Shown piece after piece: positions 4,937-12,963 of a stretch of 18,278 bases of DNA. This stretch comes from Stenotrophomonas maltophilia (GTDB taxonomy: Bacteria; Pseudomonadota; Gammaproteobacteria; Xanthomonadales; Xanthomonadaceae): the NCBI GenBank assembly GCA_002435595.1, contig DJBL01000079.1, positions 1-18,278 of the forward strand, in the 5' to 3' direction. The notes below the pieces were generated by a model. That model had not been told where the DNA came from, made no database searches, and saw only the letters and a program-made list of their open reading frames with translations. The position numbers and the translations under genes were made by a program. Every line of letters starts with the position of its first letter. Positions within the stretch are counted from its first letter, which is position 1.

Positions 4937-5854
4937 ATGGCAGGCACCGACATCAACCGCTCCGGCGAACTGGAAGTGTTCGTCCGGGTCATCGAAACCG
5001 GCGGCTTCTCGGCCGCGGCGCGCTCGCTGGAGCTGAGTCCTTCGGCGGTCAGCAAACTGGTGTCCCGGCTGGAGCAGCGGCTGGGCACGCGGTTGCTGCA
5101 GCGCTCCACCCGGCAGTTGCAGCTGACCCCGGAGGGCTGTGCCTTCTACGAGCGCGGGCTGCGTGTGCTGGCCGATCTGGACGAGGCCGAGCGCTGTGCC
5201 AGTGCCCACGCCGAGCCGCGCGGGCGCCTGCGGGTGAATGCGAATGTGCCGTTCGGGCACCACTTTCTGTTGCCGTTGCTGCCCGGTTTCCTGGCCGCGC
5301 ATCCGCAGGTGGGCGTGGACGTGGTACTGACCGACGAGGTGATCGACCTGCTGGAGCAGCGTACCGACGTGGCCGTGCGCGCCGGGCCGTTGAAGAGCTC
5401 CAGCCTGGTGGCGCGGCGGCTGGGGGCTACCCGGATGATGATCGTGGCCGCGCCCGCCTACGTGGCGCGGCACGGGATGCCGCAGGATGTGGATGCCCTG
5501 CTGGCGCACAACCGGCTGGATATCGCCCACCCGCGTGCACAGTCCGGCTGGCCGCTGGTGGTCGATGGCGAGCGGCGGGTGGTGCAGACCGGCGGCAGTG
5601 CGCGTGCCAGCGACGGCGAGGCATTGCGTCGGCTGGTGCTGGGAGGGGTCGGGCTGGCGCGGCTGGCGGCGTTCCAGGTACAGGCCGATGTGGCGGCCGG
5701 GCGCTTGCTGCCGGTGCTGGAGACGGCCAATCCGGGCGATCTGGAAGAAGTGCACGCGGTGTTCCAGGGGCAGGGCGGTTACCTGCCGCTGCGGGTGCGT
5801 GCGCTGCTGGATTTTTTGGTGGCCCAGGTGGATCTGGCCAGGCCGTTGGGGTGA
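4937..5854 (+). CDS. LysR-family transcriptional regulator
   Basis: This is a 305-residue LysR-type regulator. The N-terminal helix-turn-helix is clear: GGFSAAARSLELSPSAVSKL at about 22-41, then VSRLEQRLGTRLLQRSTR (42-59) and LTPEG. The C-terminal periplasmic-binding-like effector domain starts near GRLRVNANVPFG (about 95-106). Its features match the large CrgA/DsdC-like subgroup of LysR proteins with short effector domains; the effector is not predictable. ATG 4937 is chosen over an in-frame GTG at 4919 because the latter lies inside the downstream operator repeat, although neither has a strong ribosome-binding site. It diverges from the SGNH hydrolase, the classic arrangement for a LysR regulator and its target. 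It converges on recN across REP-like hairpins. Confidence 0.93.
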   Translation: MAGTDINRSGELEVFVRVIETGGFSAAARSLELSPSAVSKLVSRLEQRLGTRLLQRSTRQLQLTPEGCAFYERGLRVLADLDEAERCASAHAEPRGRLRVNANVPFGHHFLLPLLPGFLAAHPQVGVDVVLTDEVIDLLEQRTDVAVRAGPLKSSSLVARRLGATRMMIVAAPAYVARHGMPQDVDALLAHNRLDIAHPRAQSGWPLVVDGERRVVQTGGSARASDGEALRRLVLGGVGLARLAAFQVQADVAAGRLLPVLETANPGDLEEVHAVFQGQGGYLPLRVRALLDFLVAQVDLARPLG

Positions 5855-5892
5855 GGGATCTGGGGGGATCCAGCGGGCGGAGCCGGGTCCGC

Positions 5893-5989
5893 GCAGAGCC
5901 GGCCAGCGGCCGGCGCCACCGGGTCGGGGCCGGTAGGCACCCACCGGTGGCCGGTACGTTGCGGGGAGGTACCGGCCGTTGGTCGGTAC
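5893..5989. repeat. Cluster of REP-like palindromes between convergent lysR-type gene and recN
   Basis: Three hairpins follow each other. (a) GCCGGCC-AGC-GGCCGGC (5898-5914) is a perfect 7-bp stem with GCAG just before it. (b) GTAG at 5933-5936 is followed by a stem around CCACCGGTGG (5941-5950). (c) GTACCGGCC-GTT-GGTCGGTAC (5969-5989) is a 9-bp stem with one G-U pair. Also CCGGTAC (5951-5957) pairs with GTACCGG (5969-5975). The GTAG head, the 7-10 bp stems and the GTT-type loop resemble the GTAG (SMAG) REP family of Stenotrophomonas. The cluster probably stops or protects both convergent transcripts; there is no T run. Confidence 0.7.
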
Positions 5990-5995
5990 GGCCGC

Positions 5996-7657
5996 TCAGA
6001 CCTGCAGCAGCTTGCGCGCCGCCGCGCGGGCTTCCTTGCTGACTTCCACGCCGCCCAGCATCCGGGCCAGTTCTTCTTCGCGGGCCTTGGTGTCCAGCTT
6101 TTCCACCGCGCTCTGGGTCATGCCGTCCACCGGTGCCTTGCTGACCCGGTAATGCGCGTGGCCCTTGGAGGCGACCTGCGGCAGATGAGTGACGCACAGC
6201 ACCTGGCGCTTCTCGCCCAGGGCGCGCAGCTTGTGCCCGACGATGTCGGCCACGGCGCCGCCGATGCCCGAATCGACCTCGTCGAAGACCATGGTAGGCA
6301 CTGCATCCAGGTCCAGCGCGGCCACCTCGATGGCCAGCGAGATGCGCGACAGCTCACCGCCGGAGGCGACCTTGCGCAGCGCCCGCGGCGGCTGGCCGGC
6401 GTTGGCCGCGACCAGGAACTCGACCCGTTCGGCGCCGTTCGGATCCGGTTTGAGCACGGTCTGCGGCTCGATCTCGATCAAAAACTGCCCGCCGCCCATG
6501 CCCAGCTCACCGATCAGCACGGTGGTGGTCTCCGACAGGGCCTTGGCGGCCTTGCGCCGGCTGTCGCTGAGCCGCTCGGCCACGGCCTGCCACTGGTCGG
6601 CGGCACGCGCGATCTCGCCCGCCAGGGCCTGCAGGCGCACGTCGGCGCCGCGCAGTTGTTCGACCTCGGCCTCCAGCGCATCGCGGTGCTCGCCCAGGCC
6701 TTCCATCGGGACGCGGTGCTTGCGTGAGAGGTCGTGCAGGCGGCCCAGCCGGCGTTCGATGTCTTCGAACTGCTCCGGATCGGCATCCAGGTCGTCATGC
6801 ACCCGGTCCAGCAGGACCAGCGCTTCGTGCAGCTGGATGGTGGCGCTGTCGAGCAGGGCATCCACCTCGCCCAGCCGCGGGTCGTGCTCGGCCACGCGGG
6901 CCAGGTCGTGGCGGGTCTGCTGCAACAGTTGCAGCGCCGAGGTGTCGTCATCGCCATTGATGCGTGCCACGGCCACGTCGCAGGCGGCAATCAGCGCGCT
7001 GGCGTGGGCCTGGCGGCGATGGCTGCTGCCGAGCTGGGCGATCGAGGCCGGCTCCAGGTCTTCGCGCTGCAGTTCACCCAGCTGGTGTTCCAGGAAGCCG
7101 ATGCGATCGCTCACATCGCCTTGGCGCGACAGCGCTTCGGCTTCGTCGACCAGCGCCTGCCAGCGGGCGGCAGCCTGGCGGACCTGGCCGCGCTCGGCCT
7201 CGTTGCGGGCGAAGGCATCCAGCAGCGCCAGCTGCGAGGGCCGCGCCAGCAGGGCCTGTTGTTCGTGCTGGCCGTGGATCTCCACCAGGGTGCCAGCCAG
7301 TTCGGTCAGCTGGGTCAGGGTGACCGGGCGGCCGTTGATCCAGGCACGCGAGCCGCCGTCGGCGCGGATGATCCGGCGCAGCTGGCACTGGTCCTCGTCG
7401 TCCAGTTCGTTCTCGCGCAGCCAGCGCCGCGCCGGGGCGTCCTGCGCGGGCGCGAATTCGGCCGAGAGCTCGGCGCGCGCGGCGCCGTGGCGGACCACAC
7501 CGCTGTCGGCGCGCAGCCCGGACAGGAAGCCCAGGGCGTCGACCATCAGCGACTTGCCGGCGCCGGTCTCGCCGGAAACCACGGTCATGCCCGGGCCGAA
7601 TTCGAGTTCGGTGGCGCGGACGACGGCAAAATCCTTGATCGATAGATGTCTGAGCAT
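5996..7657 (-). CDS. recN: DNA repair protein RecN
   Basis: RecN is an SMC-like ATPase that acts on double-strand breaks with RecA. The 553-residue length equals that of E. coli RecN. Walker A is SGETGAGKSL (28-37, Lys35). Next comes the RecN-specific HGQHEQQALL near 130, and a long central coiled-coil arm spans about 150-390. The ABC-type signature VASGGELSR lies at 430-438, Walker B MVFDE at 456-460 and the switch His segment VTHLPQVAS near 489-497. The start ATG 7657 is fixed by the conserved MLRHLSIKDF. It diverges from hrcA. In E. coli recN is strongly SOS-induced. No CTGT-N8-ACAG LexA box and no obvious Xanthomonas-type TTAGTA palindrome is visible upstream here, so SOS control cannot be supported. 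Confidence 0.97.
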   Translation of the reverse strand: MLRHLSIKDFAVVRATELEFGPGMTVVSGETGAGKSLMVDALGFLSGLRADSGVVRHGAARAELSAEFAPAQDAPARRWLRENELDDEDQCQLRRIIRADGGSRAWINGRPVTLTQLTELAGTLVEIHGQHEQQALLARPSQLALLDAFARNEAERGQVRQAAARWQALVDEAEALSRQGDVSDRIGFLEHQLGELQREDLEPASIAQLGSSHRRQAHASALIAACDVAVARINGDDDTSALQLLQQTRHDLARVAEHDPRLGEVDALLDSATIQLHEALVLLDRVHDDLDADPEQFEDIERRLGRLHDLSRKHRVPMEGLGEHRDALEAEVEQLRGADVRLQALAGEIARAADQWQAVAERLSDSRRKAAKALSETTTVLIGELGMGGGQFLIEIEPQTVLKPDPNGAERVEFLVAANAGQPPRALRKVASGGELSRISLAIEVAALDLDAVPTMVFDEVDSGIGGAVADIVGHKLRALGEKRQVLCVTHLPQVASKGHAHYRVSKAPVDGMTQSAVEKLDTKAREEELARMLGGVEVSKEARAAARKLLQV

Positions 7658-7681
7658 GGTTGTCTGTTCTCGAGCCGCGCA

Positions 7682-7710
7682 AAGCTAGCATGGGAGGGCG
7701 GCTGCACCAA
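7682..7710 (-). promoter_or_regulatory. Weak candidate sigma-70 promoter of recN
   Basis: Reading leftwards, TTGGTG (plus 7705-7710) and TAGCTT (plus 7682-7687) are separated by 17 bases, giving a leader of about 20 bases to the recN ATG. Each hexamer matches consensus at only three positions, so support is mainly the ideal spacing. Confidence 0.28.
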
Positions 7711-7713
7711 TGA

Positions 7714-7740
7714 CTTGCCTTCGCCCCCCGCAGCCATTAT
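7714..7740 (+). promoter_or_regulatory. Candidate sigma-32 heat-shock promoter of hrcA
   Basis: CTTGCC (7714-7719) and CCATTAT (7734-7740) are separated by 14 bases. The sigma-32 consensus is CTTGAA and CCCCATNT with about 13-15 bases between. The leader to the hrcA ATG would be about 20 bases. The spacing is too short for sigma-70. In Xanthomonas the hrcA-grpE-dnaK-dnaJ operon is reported to be driven by a heat-shock promoter, which supports the call. Confidence 0.5.
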
Positions 7741-7768
7741 CTAAGGTGGCGTCTCACAGGCTGATTCC

Positions 7769-8836
7769 ATGCACCCATCCGCGTCACATCTTGCGCCGCG
7801 CGCCCGCCATCTGCTGCGGACGCTGATCGCGCGCCACATCCAGGATGGCGAGCCGGTCGGTTCGCAGACGCTGGCGCGACTGGCCGGGCTGGATGTCAGT
7901 CCGGCCACCATCCGCAACATCCTCGGCGACCTGGAGGACCTGGGCCTGCTCAGTTCGCCGCATACCTCGGCCGGGCGGGTACCCACCGCGCACGGCTACC
8001 GGGTGTTCGTGGACAGCCTGGTCAAGATGCAGCCGCCCGGCGAGGGCGAACTGACCCGCCTGCGCAGCGAGCTGGCCACCGGCAACGGCACCCAGGCCCT
8101 GCTGGGCAGTGCCTCGGAGCTGCTCTCGGCGATGAGCCACTTCGTGGGCGTGGTGAGTGCCCCGCGACGGGAGCAGTTTGCCTTCCGGCATATCGATTTC
8201 GTGGCGCTGGATGCGCGCCGGGTGCTGGCGATCCTGGTGTTTGCCGACAACGAAGTGCAGAACCGGGTGATCGAGCCGCGCCGGGCGTTCGGCCCGGGCG
8301 AGCTGGAGCAGGTGGCCAACTACCTCAACGCCAACTGCGCCGGCCGGCCGCTGGCCGAGATCCGCCGCCGCCTGCTGCTGGAACTGCGCGATGCGCAGTC
8401 GGAGATGGAGCAGCTGCTGGCCCACGGCATCGAGCTGGCCGAACAGGCCCTGGTGCCGCCGGCCGATGACATGGTGCTGGCCGGGGCGACCCGGCTGATG
8501 GGCGTGCAGGACCTGTCCGACCTGGAGCGGCTGCGCGAGCTGTTTGATGTGTTTGCCAGCAAGCGCGAGATCCTGCAGCTGCTCGAACGCACCATCCAGG
8601 CCCCGGGGGTGCGCATCTTCATTGGCGAAGAGACCGGGGTGATGCCGCTGGAGAGCGTGTCGCTGGTGACCGCGCCGTACTCGGCCGGGGGCCAGGTGCT
8701 GGGCGTGCTGGGGGTGATCGGCCCCAAGCGGATGGCCTACGACCGCATGATCCCGCTGGTGGAGGCCACCGCCCAGGTGCTGGGCGCGGCGCTGGCCGAC
8801 CCGGCCGGCGGCGGATTGTCCCGTGATCGGGCATAA
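7769..8836 (+). CDS. hrcA: Heat-inducible transcription repressor HrcA
   Basis: HrcA represses chaperone genes by binding CIRCE operators and is itself kept folded by GroE. The 355-residue protein has the N-terminal winged helix with VGSQTLARLAGLDVSPATIR (30-49). This is followed by the HrcA-specific HTSAGRVPTAHGYR (65-78), the central GAF-like dimer domain, and C-terminal GVIGPKRMAYDRMIPLVE. The ATG at 7769 gives the family N-terminus. It is first in the order hrcA-grpE-dnaK-dnaJ, with 82 bases to grpE. No consensus CIRCE (TTAGCACTC-N9-GAGTGCTAA) is present in the window, so HrcA may act mainly on groESL elsewhere. One degenerate copy overlaps the grpE promoter. Confidence 0.97.
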   Translation: MHPSASHLAPRARHLLRTLIARHIQDGEPVGSQTLARLAGLDVSPATIRNILGDLEDLGLLSSPHTSAGRVPTAHGYRVFVDSLVKMQPPGEGELTRLRSELATGNGTQALLGSASELLSAMSHFVGVVSAPRREQFAFRHIDFVALDARRVLAILVFADNEVQNRVIEPRRAFGPGELEQVANYLNANCAGRPLAEIRRRLLLELRDAQSEMEQLLAHGIELAEQALVPPADDMVLAGATRLMGVQDLSDLERLRELFDVFASKREILQLLERTIQAPGVRIFIGEETGVMPLESVSLVTAPYSAGGQVLGVLGVIGPKRMAYDRMIPLVEATAQVLGAALADPAGGGLSRDRA

Positions 8837-8844
8837 ACCGGCCC

Positions 8845-8876
8845 AGCACTCTTGAAACCGGGAGCGCCGCCCACAT
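8845..8876 (+). promoter_or_regulatory. Sigma-32-like promoter of grpE overlapped by a degenerate CIRCE
   Basis: CTTGAAA (8851-8857) is an exact sigma-32 -35 box. CCCACAT (8870-8876), 12 bases further, is a fair -10. AGCACTC (8845-8851) and GAGCGCC (8862-8868), 10 bases apart, match the two CIRCE arms at 7/7 and 5/7 positions, but with one base too many between them. A site here would let HrcA block the grpE promoter. The heat-shock promoter is the firmer half of this call. The leader also holds GGCGG/CCGCC (8890-8894 and 8902-8906), a hairpin ending directly before the AAGGA ribosome-binding site of grpE. Confidence 0.6.
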
Positions 8877-8918
8877 AGGGGTGGGTGGAGGCGGAGAGTC
8901 ACCGCCAAGGATCCGGAA

Positions 8919-9434
8919 ATGAACCAAGATCAGCCCGATATCGCATCCCAGAATCCCGCCGGTGAACCGGCTGCCGAGCCGTCCCTGCAGCAGCAGCTGG
9001 ACAGCCTGCACAACGAGGTGGCCCTGCTGCGCGCCGAGTCGCTGCGCGAGCGCGCCGACCTGGACAACCAGCGCAAGCGCGTGGCCCGCGACGTGGAACA
9101 GGCGCGCCGCTTCGCCAATGAAAAGCTGCTGGGCGAACTGCTGCCGGTGTTCGACAGCCTGGACGCCGGCCTCAACAGTGCCGGCGCCGAGCCCAGCCCG
9201 CTGCGCGAAGGCCTGGAGCTGACCTACAAGCAGCTGCTCAAGGTCGCCGCCGACAACGGCCTGACCCTGCTGGACCCGACCGGCCAGGCCTTCAATCCGG
9301 ACCACCACCAGGCCATCAGCCAGGTCGACGCACCCGGTGCGGCCCCGGGCAGCGTGGTCCAGGTGTTCCAGAAGGGCTACCTGCTCAACGACCGCCTGCT
9401 GCGGCCGGCCCTGGTCGTGGTGGCCCGCGACTGA
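8919..9434 (+). CDS. grpE: Nucleotide exchange factor GrpE
   Basis: GrpE releases ADP from DnaK and resets its substrate cycle. The 171-residue product is a little shorter than E. coli GrpE because the disordered N-terminus is brief. Residues about 22-75 form the long dimerising helix (LQQQLDSLHNEVALLRAE, then RADLDNQRKRVARDVE). The C-terminal beta-domain carries the family motif FNPDHHQAISQV and FQKGYLLNDRLLRPA, the face that contacts DnaK. The ATG at 8919 follows AAGGATCCGGAA, which supplies the ribosome-binding site. It lies between hrcA and dnaK in the heat-shock operon and probably also has its own promoter. Confidence 0.97.
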   Translation: MNQDQPDIASQNPAGEPAAEPSLQQQLDSLHNEVALLRAESLRERADLDNQRKRVARDVEQARRFANEKLLGELLPVFDSLDAGLNSAGAEPSPLREGLELTYKQLLKVAADNGLTLLDPTGQAFNPDHHQAISQVDAPGAAPGSVVQVFQKGYLLNDRLLRPALVVVARD

Positions 9435-9491
9435 TTGCCAGCCGACGCTGAACGCGTTTGGCCGGTATCGGACGCTGTGTTTGATGGACCG

Positions 9492-9520
9492 CTTGAAAGT
9501 CCTCCCGGCGTCCCACACAT
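9492..9520 (+). promoter_or_regulatory. Sigma-32-like promoter of dnaK
   Basis: CTTGAAA (9492-9498), exact for the sigma-32 -35 element, is followed after 13 bases by CCCACACAT (9512-9520), a moderate -10. This gives a leader of about 50 bases before dnaK. The 142-base grpE-dnaK gap also contains CCGGCAGCTGCCGG (9533-9546), a perfect palindrome within that leader. A separate dnaK promoter would allow more DnaK than GrpE. Confidence 0.55.
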
Positions 9521-9576
9521 CCCATTCATAACCCGGCAGCTGCCGGATGTTCCCAGAACTTTCAGGAGTCTCCCTC

Positions 9577-11505
<1,929 letters not shown>

Positions 11506-11518
11506 TCCGGACCATGAC

Positions 11519-11546
11519 GCGGGACGTTGCGCAGGCAGCGTCCCGT
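11519..11546 (+). terminator. Stem-loop after dnaK, possible attenuator
   Basis: CGGGACGTTGC (11520-11530), loop GCAG, and GCAGCGTCCCG (11535-11545) form an 11-bp stem with one G-U pair, 14 bases after the dnaK stop. It is followed by GTCGTCGTTTCCCTT, which has only a broken T run. It is therefore more likely a partial terminator or a 3'-end stabiliser that keeps dnaJ below dnaK than a full stop. Confidence 0.55.
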
Positions 11547-11603
11547 CGTCGTTTCCCTTGGGTCCTGGCAGCTGCGTTGCGGCTTGTCGGGGCGCCCCGG
11601 CGC

Positions 11604-11627
11604 AAGAGCGGACCTGGTTCCGCTCTT
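11604..11627 (+). other. Perfect 9-bp hairpin in the dnaJ leader
   Basis: AAGAGCGGA (11604-11612), loop CCTGGT and TCCGCTCTT (11619-11627) form a perfect stem 42 bases before the dnaJ ATG. No T run follows. A separate 12-base palindrome, CGGGGCGCCCCG (11588-11599), lies just upstream. The pair may be an RNA processing or stability element between dnaK and dnaJ. Confidence 0.5.
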
Positions 11628-11669
11628 CCGCTTTGACGAATCCCGACTTCCGGAACCCGATTCAAGACC

Positions 11670-12797
11670 ATGAGCAAGCGCGATTATTACGAAGTGCTGG
11701 GCGTGTCCCGCACCGCCACCGAAGAAGAACTGAAGAAGTCCTATCGTCGCTGCGCGATGAAGTACCACCCGGACCGCAACCCCGGCGATGCGGCGGCCGA
11801 AGCCTCCTTCAAGGAGTGCAAGGAAGCCTACGAAACCCTGTCTGACAGCAACAAGCGGCGCATGTACGACGCCCACGGCCATGCGGCGTTCGAGCACGGC
11901 ATGGGCGGCGGTGGCGGCGGCGGTGGCCCGGACATGGGCGACATCTTCGGTGACATCTTCGGCAACATTTTCGGGGGTGCCGGCGGCGGCCAGCGCCAGG
12001 CCCGTCGTGGCGCCGATGTTGGCTATGTGATGGAGCTGGACCTGGAAGAAGCGGTGATGGGCGTGGAGCGCCGCATCGAGATTCCGACCCTGGCCGAGTG
12101 CGACGACTGCAACGGCAGCGGCTCCGAAGACGGCAAGGTCGATACCTGCAGCGTGTGCCACGGCCACGGCCAGGTGCGCATCCAGCGTGGCATCTTCGCC
12201 ATGCAGCAGGCCTGCCACAACTGCAACGGGCGCGGGAAGATCATCCAGACCCCGTGCAAGACCTGCCACGGCAACGGCCGTGTGGAGGAAGACAAGGTGT
12301 TGTCGGTGAAGGTGCCTGCGGGCGTCGACAGCGGCGACCGCATCCGCTTGTCCGGCGAAGGCGAGGCCGGTCCGGCCGGCACGCCGCCGGGCGACCTGTA
12401 CGTGGAGGTGCGCGTGCGTGAGCACGCGATCTTCCAGCGCGACGGCGACGACCTGCATTGCGAAGTGCCGATCCGGATTTCGCAGGCGGCCCTGGGCGAC
12501 ACCATCCGCGTGGCTACCCTGGGTGGCTATGCGGAAATCCGCATCCCGGCCGAGACCCAGACCGGCAAGCTGTTCCGCCTGCGCGGCAAGGGCGTGCGTT
12601 CGGTGCGCAGCCGCAGCGAAGGCGATCTGTACTGCCGCGTGGTGGTGGAGACCCCGGTCAACCTGACCACCGAGCAGCGCAAGCTGCTGGAGCAGTTCGA
12701 AACCACCTTCACCGGCGAAGAGGCACGCAAGCACTCGCCGAAGTCGGCGACCTTCATCGACGGCGTGAAAGGCTTCTGGGACCGGATGACCTCGTAA
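11670..12797 (+). CDS. dnaJ: Co-chaperone DnaJ (Hsp40)
   Basis: DnaJ delivers substrates to DnaK and triggers ATP hydrolysis. The 375-residue class I protein has every domain: the J domain with HPD at 33-35, a Gly/Phe linker rich in GGGGG and DIFGDIFGNIFGG (about 77-107), and four zinc motifs. These are CDDCNGSG (144-151), CSVCHGHG (160-167), CHNCNGRG (182-189) and CKTCHGNG (196-203). All eight cysteines are present. The two C-terminal beta domains follow. The ATG at 11670 gives MSKRDYYEVLGV; the ribosome-binding site is weak, with only AAG near the start, so dnaJ may be translated less than dnaK. It is last in the operon and is followed by a strong terminator. Confidence 0.99.
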   Translation: MSKRDYYEVLGVSRTATEEELKKSYRRCAMKYHPDRNPGDAAAEASFKECKEAYETLSDSNKRRMYDAHGHAAFEHGMGGGGGGGGPDMGDIFGDIFGNIFGGAGGGQRQARRGADVGYVMELDLEEAVMGVERRIEIPTLAECDDCNGSGSEDGKVDTCSVCHGHGQVRIQRGIFAMQQACHNCNGRGKIIQTPCKTCHGNGRVEEDKVLSVKVPAGVDSGDRIRLSGEGEAGPAGTPPGDLYVEVRVREHAIFQRDGDDLHCEVPIRISQAALGDTIRVATLGGYAEIRIPAETQTGKLFRLRGKGVRSVRSRSEGDLYCRVVVETPVNLTTEQRKLLEQFETTFTGEEARKHSPKSATFIDGVKGFWDRMTS

Positions 12798-12825
12798 GCG
12801 AGGCCGGTTGCTGCGATGTACCGAG

Positions 12826-12853
12826 GGCCCGCTGGCAACAGCGGGCCTTTTTT
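12826..12853 (+). terminator. Intrinsic terminator of the hrcA-grpE-dnaK-dnaJ operon
   Basis: GGCCCGCTG (12826-12834), a stable GCAA tetraloop (12835-12838) and CAGCGGGCC (12839-12847) are followed by TTTTTT (12848-12853). The stem is 9 bp and perfect. It starts 29 bases after the dnaJ stop. Confidence 0.95.
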
Positions 12854-12864
12854 GTGTGGCCCGG

Positions 12865-12934
12865 GTAGAGCCACCCCATGGGTGGCTGCGCGCGGTGTCG
12901 GCCGGGTCGACAGCCACCCATGGGGTGGCTCTAC
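12865..12934. repeat. Inverted pair of GTAG REP elements (REPIN-like)
   Basis: The left copy, 12865-12887, begins GTAGAGCCACCCC and is itself a hairpin: AGCCACCC, loop CAT, GGGTGGCT (8 bp). The right copy, 12912-12934, is its exact reverse complement over all 23 bases and ends GGTGGCTCTAC. The copies are 24 bases apart. A GTAG head on an imperfect-palindrome body, paired in inverted orientation, is the known form of REP doublets (REPINs) mobilised by REP-associated tyrosine transposases. No such transposase is in this window. It sits between the dnaJ terminator and pdxY. Confidence 0.88.
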
Positions 12935-12951
12935 GTGGCGGGCACCGGGCG

Positions 12952-12957
12952 TAAAAT
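12952..12957 (+). promoter_or_regulatory. -10 element of a probable leaderless pdxY promoter
   Basis: TAAAAT matches the sigma-70 -10 box at five of six positions and ends six bases before the pdxY ATG (12964). Transcription would then begin at or next to the start codon. No good TTGACA-like box lies 16-18 bases upstream, where the right REP copy sits, and there is no clear ribosome-binding site. Confidence 0.5.
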
Positions 12958-12963
12958 GGCGGG

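Noticed and set aside
6189..7688. 499-codon open frame opposite recN
   Set aside because: It is a Ser/Arg-rich shadow of a full-length recN with all catalytic motifs.
7658..7768. LexA box for recN
   Set aside because: Neither the enterobacterial CTGT-N8-ACAG nor the Xanthomonas-type palindrome is present; a lone ACAG is not enough.
7680..9576. Consensus CIRCE element
   Set aside because: No TTAGCACTC-N9-GAGTGCTAA occurs before hrcA, grpE or dnaK; only the degenerate site at 8845-8868, listed as a finding.
12865..12934. Rho-independent terminator or attenuator for pdxY
   Set aside because: The inverted pair is a strong potential structure but has no T run, and the real operon terminator lies just upstream; the GTAG ends identify it as a REP doublet.
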